Origin: Bacillaceae bacterium S4-13-56
GTDB taxonomy: Bacteria > Bacillota > Bacilli > Bacillales > JAWJLM01
DNA length: 64,000 nucleotides
Direction of reading: 5' to 3'
Assembly: GCA_040191315.1 (NCBI GenBank)
Contig: JAWJLM010000010.1
Location: 33,928-97,927, forward strand
Shown here: positions 36,034 through 44,817 of the stretch, piece by piece
Numbering within the stretch: position 1 is the first letter of the stretch
Layout: every line of letters starts with the position of its first letter
The notes under the pieces: generated by a model
What the model was told of the DNA's origin: nothing
What the model saw: only the letters and a program-made list of their open reading frames with translations
Database searches by the model: none
Program-made: the position numbers and the translations under genes

Positions 36034-36693
36034 TTAATGATGTTGTTCTACCTTTAAGTTAGGATCAATCGTAAATGGTGCATCTGTTTTCTCTTTGACT
36101 GTTTCAATATCAACGCCATCCTGTAAATCTACTAATAGCAAACCATTCTCTGTTACTTCAAAAACGGCTAACTCCGTCACAATTAAATCAACCACTCCAG
36201 CTCCGGTTAAAGGTAAGCTACATTCTTTAAGAATCTTAGGTGTTCCCTTTTTAGAGCAATGTTCCATAGCAACTATTACTTTTTTGGCACCCGTTACTAA
36301 GTCCATAGCCCCACCCATACCAGGCACCATTTTCCCTGGAATCATCCAGTTAGCTAAATTTCCATGTTGATCAACCTCTAAGCCACCTAATACCGTAACA
36401 TCCACATGTCCTCCGCGGATTAATTGGAAGGAAAACACACTATCGAAAAATGCACCACCAGGCAAAATTCCTGTTGGTTGCCCTCCTGCGTTAACTAAGT
36501 CTGGATCTTCTGGATCAGACTTTGGTCCAAGTCCAATAAAGCCATTTTCTGATTGTAGAATCACTTCTACACCTTTTTGTAAATAATTAGGAACCATGGT
36601 CGGTAGCCCAATTCCAAGATTGACAACATCACCATCACGCATTTCCTTAGCCACTCGTTCTGCAATAATTTCCTTTGCTGTCTTTTCCACCAT
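36034..36693 (-). CDS. scoB: 3-oxoacid CoA-transferase subunit B
   Basis: A 219-residue beta subunit. The catalytic Glu is expected in the conserved SENGFIGLGP block (near residue 49), and GGAFFDSVFSFQLIRGGHVD and LGGLEVDQHGNLANWMIPGK are family sequence. With ScoA it moves CoA from succinyl-CoA (or another donor) to acetoacetate. ATG 36693 has GGGAGG upstream and lies 15 bp after scoA. Close relatives act on butyrate or acetate, so the exact donor/acceptor is inferred from the operon. Confidence 0.92.
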   Translation of the reverse strand: MVEKTAKEIIAERVAKEMRDGDVVNLGIGLPTMVPNYLQKGVEVILQSENGFIGLGPKSDPEDPDLVNAGGQPTGILPGGAFFDSVFSFQLIRGGHVDVTVLGGLEVDQHGNLANWMIPGKMVPGMGGAMDLVTGAKKVIVAMEHCSKKGTPKILKECSLPLTGAGVVDLIVTELAVFEVTENGLLLVDLQDGVDIETVKEKTDAPFTIDPNLKVEQHH

Positions 36694-36708
36694 TTCATAA
36701 ACCTCCCT

Positions 36709-37353
36709 TTATGCTAAGATTTTATCCACTAAAATTCCCGTTGTTACAACTTCATTAGGGCAAATGTCACCGATTTCATAAATTTCTTCTACTTCTGCAA
36801 TCACGGTGTCTGCCGCAAGTGCCATCACTGGGTTTAAATTACGAGCAGAGCTGTGATATACTAGATTTCCAGATTTATCTGCTTTTTTTGCTTTTAATAT
36901 AGCTACGTCTGCTCTTAAAGGGAGCTCCAATAGATAATCTCGTCCCCCTACATTAATTTTTTGCTTTCCTTCTTCAACTAGAGTTCCTACACCAGTGGGA
37001 GTTAATATTCCTCCCAACCCAGAACCACCAGCACGTATTCTTTCTGCAAGAGTTCCTTGAGGAACCAACTCGACTTCTATTTCTCCCGCGATCATTTGAC
37101 GTCCTGTTTCCGGATTCGTTCCTATATGTGAGGCAATAACCTTTTTCACCCTTTTATTCATTATTAAAGGACCGACACCCGATTCTATGAAAGCGGTATC
37201 ATTTGCAATCAGCGTTAAATCCTTAACATTAGATTCCATGATTGCATCCACTAGCTTTTTAGAAGTACCGATTCCCATAAATCCACCAAACATTATTGTC
37301 ATGCCATCTTTAAACATGGGTAGAAGTTCTTCTTTTGAAATGATTTTACTCAT
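36709..37353 (-). CDS. scoA: 3-oxoacid CoA-transferase subunit A
   Basis: A 214-residue alpha subunit: [20 protein letters not shown] (residues 15-32) and the [20 protein letters not shown] block (near 108) are characteristic. It is the first gene of the five-gene operon scoA-scoB-thiolase-bdh-gntP. A near-consensus sigma-54 promoter lies 44-60 bp upstream of its ATG (37397-37413). AGGAGG is ten bases before ATG 37353. Confidence 0.93.
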   Translation of the reverse strand: MSKIISKEELLPMFKDGMTIMFGGFMGIGTSKKLVDAIMESNVKDLTLIANDTAFIESGVGPLIMNKRVKKVIASHIGTNPETGRQMIAGEIEVELVPQGTLAERIRAGGSGLGGILTPTGVGTLVEEGKQKINVGGRDYLLELPLRADVAILKAKKADKSGNLVYHSSARNLNPVMALAADTVIAEVEEIYEIGDICPNEVVTTGILVDKILA

Positions 37354-37396
37354 GGATGAGCACCTCCTAAATTATTTTTCTCTACACAATTAACAA

Positions 37397-37413
37397 TGCA
37401 AAAATCATGCCAA
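37397..37413 (-). promoter_or_regulatory. Sigma-54 (-24/-12) promoter of the ketone-body operon
   Basis: On the minus strand, TTGGCATGATTTTTGCA matches the consensus YTGGCACGrNNNTTGCW at every defined position but one (C to T in the -24 element), with the exact GG-GC spacing of 12 bases. It precedes scoA by about 44 bp and lies near rpoN and a sigma-54 activator gene. Confidence 0.85.
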
Positions 37414-37555
37414 CTTTTTAAACAAATGCATTTTATCTCTTTGCTCATTTTTTCACAAATATTGGGAATCAACATTCATTAGAATAATATCCTTTTTATT
37501 ATTTTTTGAAATTCCACTATTTGATTTCGTTATTGAGGAATAACAGGGCGTTGCC

Positions 37556-37623
37556 ATTCCACTAAAGCGGAATAGTTCGGAATATCGGAAGGAATTTTCT
37601 GAATTTTTCCGATAAAACGGAAA
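37556..37623. promoter_or_regulatory. Candidate upstream activator sites (two palindromes)
   Basis: ATTCCACTAAAGCGGAAT (37556-37573) and TTTCCGATAAAACGGAAA (37606-37623) share the pattern TTCC-N8-GGAA with centres 50 bp apart. They lie 145-225 bp upstream of the -24/-12 promoter, the usual distance for enhancer-type sites. The region between (GTTCGGAATATCGGAAGG) holds further half sites. Confidence 0.6.
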
Positions 37624-37912
37624 TATTTTGTATGCGCTTACCACTCGGAAAGAATTGTAAAACGTATGATGAAGCTCATGATTATCGTCCATTAGCAACT
37701 AACAAGTGTTCCTAGAGCGTTTATGGAAGGAATTCAGATATTTGTTAAAGAAGAGGAGTATATAGTCTCTAGCCAGAAGATTAAGAATCAATCCCGGTAT
37801 TCAGTACCTATAAAAACTTTTTGTTATTAATCTGTTGTTTTTTTTCAGAATATTTACTATAATTGCATAATCTATATTTTTAATTGGGTAATATTTAGGG
37901 AGTGATGTGAAG

Positions 37913-38995
37913 ATGAATCAAGAAGTATTGTTTATTCAGAGTGAGATATTAAAGGAAAAACCAAGTGTAGATAATTTGGGGTTTGGTAAGCATTTCAGTG
38001 ATCACATGTTTGTTATGGATTATGAGGAAGGGAAAGGGTGGCATGATCCAAAAATAGTTCCATATGAACCACTTACTCTTGACCCCGCAGCCATGGTATT
38101 TCATTACGGCCAGGCGATTTTTGAGGGGTTAAAAGGCTATACTACTCCTGATGGTACGGTTCAGCTATTCCGTCCCGAAAAAAACATGAAACGATTTAAC
38201 AAATCATGTGCAAGGATGTGTATTCCTCAAATAGAAGAGGATTTTTTATTAAAGGCTATTAAACAATTAATTCTAATAGATAAGGATTGGATTCCCAATG
38301 GAGAAGGAACATCCTTATATATCCGCCCTTATGTTTTTGCAACAGAACCTTTTCTTGGTGTACGTCCTTCTAAAAAATATAAATTATTAGTTATTCTTTC
38401 TCCTGTAGGAGCTTATTATGGTGATCAATTGAGCCCTGTTCGCATCTATGTGGAGGAACAGTATATACGTGCTGCCGCGGGTGGAGTAGGTGACGTAAAG
38501 ACTTCCGGAAATTATGCGGCCAGTTTAAAAGCACAGGAAAAAGCAGAGCAATTAGGGTTTTCCCAAATTCTTTGGTTGGATGCTAAAGAAAACAAATATG
38601 TAGAAGAAGTTGGAAGTATGAATATCTTCTTCAAGATTAATGGGGAAGTCATTACTCCTAAATTGAGTGGTAGTATTTTAAATGGAGTCACTCGTGATTC
38701 CGTCATTCAATTATTAAACCATTGGGGAGTTCCTGTTAAAGAGGAGAAAATTTCGATGGAAGATGTATTTGCTGCTCATAAACGTGGTGAGCTAGAAGAG
38801 GTTTTTGGTGCAGGAACAGCAGTCGTTATTTCACCTGTAGGTGAGTTAACTTGGAAAGAGAAAACCATTACCCTCGGAGAACAAAAAATAGGGCCTCTTT
38901 CCCAACGTCTCTATGATACCATCACAGGTGTTCAACTAGGGAAGGAAGATGATTTATTTAATTGGACCATGGAAGTTGCCCATGTGAAAGTATAA
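37913..38995 (+). CDS. ilvE: Branched-chain amino acid aminotransferase
   Basis: A 360-residue class IV (fold type IV) PLP aminotransferase that makes or degrades Val, Leu and Ile. The PLP Lys lies in GVGDVKTSGNYAASLKAQ (near residue 199); EEVGSMNIFF and the VFGAGTAVVISPVG block are typical of the longer, Bacillus-type BCAT. ATG 37913 is preferred; a GTG two codons earlier is too close to GGGAG. It is divergent from the ketone-body operon and monocistronic. No T-box leader was found before it. Confidence 0.92.
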   Translation: MNQEVLFIQSEILKEKPSVDNLGFGKHFSDHMFVMDYEEGKGWHDPKIVPYEPLTLDPAAMVFHYGQAIFEGLKGYTTPDGTVQLFRPEKNMKRFNKSCARMCIPQIEEDFLLKAIKQLILIDKDWIPNGEGTSLYIRPYVFATEPFLGVRPSKKYKLLVILSPVGAYYGDQLSPVRIYVEEQYIRAAAGGVGDVKTSGNYAASLKAQEKAEQLGFSQILWLDAKENKYVEEVGSMNIFFKINGEVITPKLSGSILNGVTRDSVIQLLNHWGVPVKEEKISMEDVFAAHKRGELEEVFGAGTAVVISPVGELTWKEKTITLGEQKIGPLSQRLYDTITGVQLGKEDDLFNWTMEVAHVKV

Positions 38996-39002
38996 TAATT
39001 TA

Positions 39003-39172
39003 AGTTAAGGGAAACTTCAATCAACGACCGTCCCCCACTGATGGTTAGCACCAAGGGCATACCTAAAGCCCTTGAACCACTCGGACATTTACAGGCGGTT
39101 TACTCTCATCGGTTTCCTTAAGAGTTGAGGTGGGGGGGTATTACTGCCTTTTCATATGGGATAAAACTATCC
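39003..39172 (+). repeat. Intergenic repeat family B, copy 3
   Basis: Starts GGGAAACTTCAATCAACGAC and has GGTTAGCACCAAGGGCATAC, ACCTAAAGCCCTTGAACCAC and GAGGTGGGGGGGTATTACTG. It is more diverged than copies 1 and 2. It follows ilvE immediately. Confidence 0.7.
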
Positions 39173-39200
39173 GACAGAAAGCGACATCTCTAATTTTTTG

Positions 39201-39228
39201 TTGACACATTTTATATTCATTGTATAAT
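39201..39228 (+). promoter_or_regulatory. Uracil permease promoter
   Basis: TTGACA and TATAAT are separated by 16 bases, a near-perfect sigma-A promoter, starting the PyrR leader. Confidence 0.85.
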
Positions 39229-39239
39229 AACAAAGACAA

Positions 39240-39380
39240 GTCGATACGGTTACCTTTAATTCAGCCCAGAGAGGCTGGCAAGGTGGAGCAGAACACGGTT
39301 CTGTATATCATGATGGATTCTGGAGAGTTCCTGTATTCGTCATGTTAAGCATCTTGCCCTAAGCAAGATGCTTTTTTTTA
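39240..39380 (+). promoter_or_regulatory. PyrR-dependent attenuator leader of the uracil permease gene
   Basis: The leader contains TTCAGCCCAGAGAGGCTGGC then AAGG (39260-39283), matching the PyrR binding loop (UCCAGAGAGGCU core). It ends in a strong terminator, AAGCATCTTG pairing with CAAGATGCTT followed by eight T (39347-39379). In Bacillus, PyrR with UMP binds this loop and favours termination, so high pyrimidine shuts the permease off. Confidence 0.88.
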
Positions 39381-39432
39381 TTCTACTAATGGTAACTCGA
39401 CTCAAAACTTTTTAATAAAGGGAGAGATTGAG

Positions 39433-40713
39433 ATGGCTCAAAGAGAAATTCAAGTACATGAAAAACTACCAATACTACAAAGCTTGCCTCTTAGCTTTCA
39501 GCACTTATTTGCAATGTTCGGATCTACGGTTTTAGTACCTTTAATTTTTGGTGTGGATCCTGCAACGATTCTATTAATGAACGGAATTGGAACGCTATTA
39601 TACATTTTTATTACCAAAGGAAAAATCCCGGCTTATTTAGGATCTAGTTTTGCTTTTCTATCACCGGTTGGTGTTGTATTAGCAAACCACGCGGGTGGGG
39701 ATGGTTATGGATATGCACTTGGAGGATTCTTCCTAGTAGGGGTTGTGCTAGTCCTAGTTTCTATAATTATTAGATTCGCAGGAACAAGTTGGATTGATAT
39801 CATATTTCCGCCAGCTGCCATGGGAGCAATCGTTGCTGTAATTGGACTTGAATTAGTACCAGTTGCTGCACAAATGGCTGGATGGATTTCATCAGACCCA
39901 GGAGCAGAATGGACGATGGATCCAAAATCAGCAACAGTTGCTCTATTAACTTTACTTATTACTATTATTTGCTGGGTAACCCTTAGAGGTTTCCTAAAAA
40001 TCATCCCTATTCTAATCGGGATTGTTGCAGGTTATATAATTGCTTTATTCTTCGGTATTGTTGACTTGAGTGGAGTAGAAGAAGCTAAATGGATTTCTCT
40101 TCCTACTTATTACAAAATGCAATTTGATCTATCAGCTATGCTAACCATATTACCAGCTGCATTAGTTCTTATTCCTGAGCATATTGGACATCTTTTTGTA
40201 ACGGGGAACATTGTTAAAAAAGATCTAACAAAAGACCCTGGTCTTGATCGCTCCTTAGCAAGTAACGGTATATCTACTATTATTTCTAGTTTTGTTGGAG
40301 CAACTCCTAACACTACTTATGGAGAAAACATCGGTGTACTTGCGATTACTCGCGTCTATTCTACTTGGATTATCGGCGGAGCAGCAATCATTGCTATAAT
40401 TCTATCGTTTATCGGAAAATTATCTGCTCTTATTGCTTCTGTTCCCGAGCCAGTCATGGGCGGAATATCAATTCTACTATTTGGTATTATCGCGGCAAGT
40501 GGTATTCGTATGTTAGTAGAGTCAAAGGTTGATTACAGCAATTCGAAAAATCTAATTCTCACTTGTATCGTACTCGTTATTGGTATAAGTGGAGTAGCTA
40601 TCAACATCGGTGCAGTTGAATTAAAGGGAATGGGATTAGCAACGATCATCGCTATTCTCCTAAGTCTATTCTTTAAATTGCTTGAGATATTTAACATTAC
40701 AAATGAAGATTAA
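39433..40713 (+). CDS. pyrP: Uracil permease
   Basis: A 426-residue NCS2 (UraA/PyrP) family nucleobase:proton symporter with about 14 helices. Family sequence includes HLFAMFGSTVLVPLIFGVDP near the start, the LVLIPEHIGHLFVTGNI block with the substrate-binding Glu/His, and GATPNTTYGENIGVLAITRV. Assignment to uracil and not xanthine/uric acid is supported by the PyrR attenuator immediately upstream. ATG has AAAGGGAGAG upstream. Here it is not followed by pyrB as in B. subtilis, but by its own terminator. Confidence 0.95.
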   Translation: MAQREIQVHEKLPILQSLPLSFQHLFAMFGSTVLVPLIFGVDPATILLMNGIGTLLYIFITKGKIPAYLGSSFAFLSPVGVVLANHAGGDGYGYALGGFFLVGVVLVLVSIIIRFAGTSWIDIIFPPAAMGAIVAVIGLELVPVAAQMAGWISSDPGAEWTMDPKSATVALLTLLITIICWVTLRGFLKIIPILIGIVAGYIIALFFGIVDLSGVEEAKWISLPTYYKMQFDLSAMLTILPAALVLIPEHIGHLFVTGNIVKKDLTKDPGLDRSLASNGISTIISSFVGATPNTTYGENIGVLAITRVYSTWIIGGAAIIAIILSFIGKLSALIASVPEPVMGGISILLFGIIAASGIRMLVESKVDYSNSKNLILTCIVLVIGISGVAINIGAVELKGMGLATIIAILLSLFFKLLEIFNITNED

Positions 40714-40722
40714 TATGTAAGG

Positions 40723-40753
40723 AAGGGTACCAGTTTCGACTGGTACCTTTTAT
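40723..40753 (+). terminator. Terminator of pyrP
   Basis: AAGGGTACCAGT-TTCG-ACTGGTACCTTTT, an almost perfect stem with a tetraloop and T-run. Confidence 0.9.
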
Positions 40754-40797
40754 TTTTGAATAGCCCTCCTACTAAGGCTTCTTTCTCTATTTTTTTA

Positions 40798-41084
40798 CTA
40801 GCTCCTTTTTTCCTTGAACAAAAAATTAGCGCCGCACTCTCCTTCAGGCTCGTATCCTATTGCCTCCACTTTTTGTTTGTCCTTCCCTACAGGCATTATA
40901 TCAATAATGGGCTTAGCTTTAAGACCTTTTACAGAGAAGCTTGTTAGTATCCTAGAACCCCGCTGTGGGAGTTGTCAGAGATGTACTTCCAATGTGAAAA
41001 ACCCCCACTATTTCATCTCCAAATATTTCTTTAATTTTCATCAAATAAAAGAGGCTATTGATCAGAATACGCTGTTACTTCCAC
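40798..41084 (-). pseudogene. GrpB-family (nucleotidyltransferase-like) pseudogene
   Basis: From GTG 41084 (AAGGAG upstream) the minus strand reads VEVTAYSDQ, a TAG where Trp is expected, PLLFDEN, then IKEIFGDEIVGVFHIGSTSL. After a frameshift it continues SVKGLKAKPIIDIMPVGKDK and VEAIGYEPEGECG, ending at TAG 40798. These are the hallmark blocks of GrpB/UPF0157 proteins, which are normally about 170 residues. At least one stop and two shifts make it non-functional. Confidence 0.8.
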
Positions 41085-41206
41085 TTTTCTCCTTATTTCC
41101 TTCTCGTAAATACATTCAAACGACACATTTTGACATAATTCGTGTCTTACATATAATCATTTTGTCAACAATAGTTAGTAAATCATTTTCATAAGGGATG
41201 GAGCAA

Positions 41207-41740
41207 ATGTTATATATGAGCTACCTTTTTAAACAGTTTCATCAACTGCAGACGGAACATTACCATTATTGGTTGGAGCATACATTATGGAGCCTTCATT
41301 TTTGGATATTACTATTTTTAGCCACTGTGCCTTGGATATTCTGGTATAAATATAAAAAGGAAAAAAGGGAAGTACGACTTCTTTTAGCCGGTGGATTTGC
41401 ATTAGTTACTTCTGCTTACCTTGATTTTTTAGGAATTGTTCTAGGGTTATGGGAGTATAAAGCTATGCTTATCCCAACAATCCCAGCCTTTATGCCTTGG
41501 GATATTACATTAATCCCTGTTACAATAATGGTTTGGATTCAAGCTTTTCCAAAATGGTCTTCTCTTAAAAAAGGGATGGTTTATGCTGCAATCGTCTCAT
41601 TTGTTGGAGAGCCAGTTTTTATTTGGATTGACTTGTATAATCAAAAGATGTGGAATTCCTTTTATTCTTTCCCTTTTTATGTAATTATATATATGATTAG
41701 TCACAAAATAAGTGGTGCAAATCGTTGGAAACATTTATAG
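41207..41740 (+). CDS. CBO0543-like integral membrane protein
   Basis: A membrane protein of 177 residues with about five hydrophobic segments and aromatic-rich loops (LWSLHFWILLFLATVPWIFW, YLDFLGIVLGLWEYKAMLIP, PWDITLIPVTIMVWIQ). The pattern resembles CBO0543-type proteins of unknown function, frequent in spore-formers. ATG 41207 is preferred: AAGGG lies nine bases upstream, whereas the ATG at 41198 touches that motif. No operon partner is evident; the broken thioredoxin gene follows 34 bp later. Confidence 0.65.
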   Translation: MLYMSYLFKQFHQLQTEHYHYWLEHTLWSLHFWILLFLATVPWIFWYKYKKEKREVRLLLAGGFALVTSAYLDFLGIVLGLWEYKAMLIPTIPAFMPWDITLIPVTIMVWIQAFPKWSSLKKGMVYAAIVSFVGEPVFIWIDLYNQKMWNSFYSFPFYVIIYMISHKISGANRWKHL

Positions 41741-41774
41741 GAAAACAAAATAATTCTAATAGAAGGTGATCCGA

Positions 41775-42101
41775 GTGAGAGATTTGAATTCTATTGATGC
41801 AATTAAAGAGCATATGAAGAGTAATTTTTTGAGTTTTATCTATATACAGACTGATAGCTGAGGAGTTTGCCATGCATTACTTCCTCAGGTTGAGGAGGTT
41901 CTCAAAGATTATCCAGACATCCAAATTGGTCTTATTGATGCTAGTGTTGTACCTGAAATTGCTGAATATTTTCAAGTATTTACAGTACCTGCCCTTCTCC
42001 TTTTTGTTGAAGGGAAAGAAGTGTTAAGAGAAGCTAGATTTGTTCCCATAGATTCCTTTCATTACAAAATTGCACGGATTTATGATGCTTTACACATTTG
42101 A
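41775..42101 (+). pseudogene. Thioredoxin-like gene with in-frame TGA at the first active-site Cys
   Basis: GTG 41775 (AAGGTGAT upstream) opens a 108-codon frame interrupted only at codon 29, TGA (41859-41861). Before it is FLSFIYIQTDS, after it GVCHALLPQVEEVLKDYPDI, IGLIDASVVPEIAEYFQVFT and VPALLLFVEGKEVLREARF, a normal thioredoxin fold with the cis-Pro in TVPA. The TGA replaces the first Cys of a CGVC motif. The simplest reading is a TGC/TGT to TGA mutation; selenocysteine is the alternative (see findings). Everything else is intact. Confidence 0.7.
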
Positions 42102-42118
42102 GAGGACTGGCCTCATAC

Positions 42119-43273
42119 TTAAAAAAAATCGGCCAAGTAAGGCTTTTTCTTCCCAACTAAATAATCAAGCTGATGAACGGCATCTTTTTCCCCTTTAATC
42201 AATCCTATTTCCGCTAATTGAATGGGAGACATATATCCAAAAAAGGCCGTGGTTAAAGTATTAATAGAAAGCTTCAAGGCGTTCTCTTTGTCGTGTCCTA
42301 TGGAATATCCCCCTGAGGTGATTTGGATAGATTGATTATTCCAAGGGGCAAATTCATCTATTATTTTGAGTGTAATTGGACTCCTAACTTTACTATAGTA
42401 AGGAGATAGTTGATCAAAAAACAGGGCCACATCTACAATCCTTCCCATAAAATACGGTTTTACTTCTGATTTAATTCTTGGGTCTTGCAGCAAATAGAAT
42501 AGTGGCTCCCGTTCATCAGTTGTTATCTCGACCTCATCAACCATAGAATCATGCTGACAGATAAAATTCCATAGCCCTACTCGAGCTTCATGATCTAATG
42601 GCATAAACTCATCAATGGTCATTTTGTTTTTCTTTACACTATAAAGCATATAACCTTTAGGTTGATTTGATTTATTATAATAAACTGCCACTGTTAGATC
42701 ATAATAAATAGCATCTTGCCACCAATTTTTTGTTCTTACTAACATGCCCACAAATTTTTTCGAAAACTCATTATAAACAACTTCCACATCAAGATTGTGA
42801 CTGTCTTTTGAATATCTTTTTACCTTTCCGGGAACATGTTCTAGTCTAGATAAGTCCCCTTTAGATAAAGTAGAAATTTTTCGGTTTGACGTAATCTCCC
42901 ACCCATACTTTCGATAAAACCCGATATGGAAGGGATGAAGCATAGAAATGCTATATCCTTTATCTCTCATCTCTTTCAATACATTGGTCATTAAATGCTT
43001 TACATAGCCAGACCTTCTATACTCAGGGTATGTGGCCACCCCAGCTATCCCACCCATTTTAAGGATAGTATCTTCGAAATAGACCTCAAATGGTATTAGA
43101 TGTAGCTTAGCTGCAAGTTGGGCCTCGTCATAGATTCCATAGATATCGTGACTCTTTGCCTTTGTTAATCTTTTCTCCATTTCATTTTCAGGAACTTTAT
43201 ATTGAAAGGCATATTCTGAAAGATGTATAGATTCCTTTAGCTGTTTTTCTGATGTTAGCATAGTAATTTCCAT
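42119..43273 (-). CDS. Eis-like GNAT acetyltransferase
   Basis: A 384-residue protein with the three-part Eis architecture: GNAT domain (residues 1-135) with acetyl-CoA motif GGIAGVATYPEYRRSGYVKH, a second degenerate GNAT region (about 140-285), and a C-terminal SCP2-like domain whose final residues (LADFF) end in the terminal carboxylate used in catalysis by Eis. ATG 43273 follows GGGGGAAAATC; an in-frame start 20 codons earlier is less likely. Substrates of such enzymes include amines and aminoglycosides; none can be assigned. Confidence 0.82.
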   Translation of the reverse strand: MEITMLTSEKQLKESIHLSEYAFQYKVPENEMEKRLTKAKSHDIYGIYDEAQLAAKLHLIPFEVYFEDTILKMGGIAGVATYPEYRRSGYVKHLMTNVLKEMRDKGYSISMLHPFHIGFYRKYGWEITSNRKISTLSKGDLSRLEHVPGKVKRYSKDSHNLDVEVVYNEFSKKFVGMLVRTKNWWQDAIYYDLTVAVYYNKSNQPKGYMLYSVKKNKMTIDEFMPLDHEARVGLWNFICQHDSMVDEVEITTDEREPLFYLLQDPRIKSEVKPYFMGRIVDVALFFDQLSPYYSKVRSPITLKIIDEFAPWNNQSIQITSGGYSIGHDKENALKLSINTLTTAFFGYMSPIQLAEIGLIKGEKDAVHQLDYLVGKKKPYLADFF

Positions 43274-43472
43274 GATTTTCCCCCGTTCTTTCTCACTATA
43301 TTTAAATTTAGTATGATCGGAATCTATTGTCAATTTTCTAGATAATAGGGTTCTTAAGACAAGTCTACTACTGATTCAACAAAACTAGTCATATTTTGGG
43401 ACAAGCTTTGACAAGTTTTCATCGTACATTCATTTATAATGGTGAAAAAGCTAAGAAGTTGGGTGAAACAAT

Positions 43473-43562
43473 ATGGATACATATGTGGGGATTTATCAAA
43501 TAAATAATGCAATAGATCAAGTCTTGCCTGAAAACGTCAAACAAAATGAAACAAATGTATAA
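43473..43562 (+). CDS. Possible 29-residue peptide or gene relic
   Basis: A short frame, MDTYVGIYQINNAIDQVLPE, then a Asn/Lys-rich end, with AAGTTGGGTGAAAC upstream. Not recognised; it may be the start of a deleted gene. Confidence 0.2.
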   Translation: MDTYVGIYQINNAIDQVLPENVKQNETNV

Positions 43563-43583
43563 AAAAATGAAATCTTCATATAC

Positions 43584-43796
43584 TTAAAGCACCACAAACC
43601 ATCGGTTTAACATGTGGTACTCCGTATTTGACCTCACTCTTATCAAGGAGTGGGCTTTCTCGTTTGGAAAATCTGTAATTCTTTGTCCAACATAAATAAT
43701 ATTTGGGTTGATTTGAGGATTTGCCTGAATAATAGATTGAAGATAATCTTCTGCAATAGAAGAGAGCGTTTCACCCGCTTTTACTGTATGAATCAT
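43584..43796 (-). CDS. Small LysM-domain protein, probably shortened
   Basis: A 70-residue protein starting with a LysM domain ([18 protein letters not shown], then [20 protein letters not shown]), which binds peptidoglycan or chitin-like sugars. Typical LysM has three to four more residues between the two halves, so a short in-frame deletion seems to have occurred, and the normal Pro-rich continuation is replaced by 25 unrelated residues. ATG has AAAGGAGAGG upstream. It lacks a signal peptide, as do several spore-associated LysM proteins. Confidence 0.6.
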   Translation of the reverse strand: MIHTVKAGETLSSIAEDYLQSIIQANPQINPNIIYVGQRITDFPNEKAHSLIRVRSNTEYHMLNRWFVVL

Positions 43797-43813
43797 TTGT
43801 GCCCTCTCCTTTC

Positions 43814-44503
43814 CTAATAATCATAGGAATACAATGCTTGAACAGCTGCCGAAATAGTCACCTTCCCCTCTTGAATAGGGGTTGTTTCTTTAACAGCCAT
43901 AGATTGATAAAAAGGCCTCACAAGATCTGGTTCTTTTTCTTCTATCCATATTGGGGTAGTTTGAAGTGTAACTCTATAAGAGGAAGCTATAGCCTGGGCT
44001 TTATCTGTAGCATCGATGGTGGCTTGTTGTAAGGCTTCTCGATAATATTTAGAAGGCTCTGAAACTTCGAAACGAATATCATTGACTCTATTTGCCCCAC
44101 TCTTCGTTGCTGCATCAATTATTTCCCCTGCTCTGGTTGTTTCTTTTATCTTAATTTCAACAAGATGGGTGAATCTATAACCCTTAAACTCTCTTTTCCC
44201 CTCTAAAAACTCATAGATAGGTTCCATATTATATAGGATGGTTTCAATATGTTCTTCTGTGATACCCATGCTTTTTAAAGATTCCAACATCCTATTCATT
44301 CTCATCGAATTCTGTTGTTGCGCCTCTTCCACATTCCTATTTGTTGTTTCGACTCCAAGTGTTATGATTACAAGATCTGGCGGTATTGAAAGTGCACCCT
44401 TTCCTATAACTTTTATAGTTTGATCCTGTTGATTCCTATTTGGACGTGGATAGGACCTTTGGTTACTAGGGTAGCTTTGATAATAATTCTGATATGGATA
44501 CAC
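43814..44503 (-). CDS. SIMPL (DUF541) domain protein
   Basis: A 229-residue protein: a short Tyr/Gln/Pro/Asn-rich N-terminus ([20 protein letters not shown]) and a SIMPL domain (about residues 30-225: [51 protein letters not shown] block). GTG 44503 is chosen because AAGGAAGTGAT precedes it at good spacing; an ATG 13 codons earlier lacks a site. SIMPL proteins of bacilli are often envelope or spore-surface associated; function unknown. Confidence 0.75.
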   Translation of the reverse strand: MYPYQNYYQSYPSNQRSYPRPNRNQQDQTIKVIGKGALSIPPDLVIITLGVETTNRNVEEAQQQNSMRMNRMLESLKSMGITEEHIETILYNMEPIYEFLEGKREFKGYRFTHLVEIKIKETTRAGEIIDAATKSGANRVNDIRFEVSEPSKYYREALQQATIDATDKAQAIASSYRVTLQTTPIWIEEKEPDLVRPFYQSMAVKETTPIQEGKVTISAAVQALYSYDY

Positions 44504-44612
44504 GTTATCACTTCCTTTTTTCTTTTGGTCTATCGTATGCATCCACCCATAAAATGGTCCTTATAGAAGAATTGTCATTATCCACGGAAAAATATATAGT
44601 TAATTTACTATG

Positions 44613-44690
44613 TCAGACAGTGTTAGATACAATGTTTTATTTAATTAGTACACTGTTAGTATTGCCTTCAATTATTATCCTTTTTGAAAG
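44613..44690 (+). pseudogene. Duplicated C-terminal fragment of an MMPL/RND transporter gene
   Basis: The plus strand encodes TVLDTMFYLISTLLVLPSII and ILFE, nearly identical in DNA to the 3' end of the transporter gene at 57565-60000 (about 70 of 74 bases match its reverse complement near 57611-57684). Only this short piece is present, next to a copy of repeat A. Confidence 0.75.
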
Positions 44691-44817
44691 TGTGTTTGGC
44701 TATTGTTCAACTAGTGATTACTACTTTGGGTCTTCACTATCTCGCAATGTGTTTCATCTGCCTTATGGTTACTATTTTGAAGCTTCCTCACAATATGTTT
44801 TCTCTTCCAAATCCATA

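Noticed and set aside
37700..37912. Possible T-box leader before ilvE
   Set aside because: No AGGGUGGNACCGCG-type T-box word or terminator/antiterminator pair is present.
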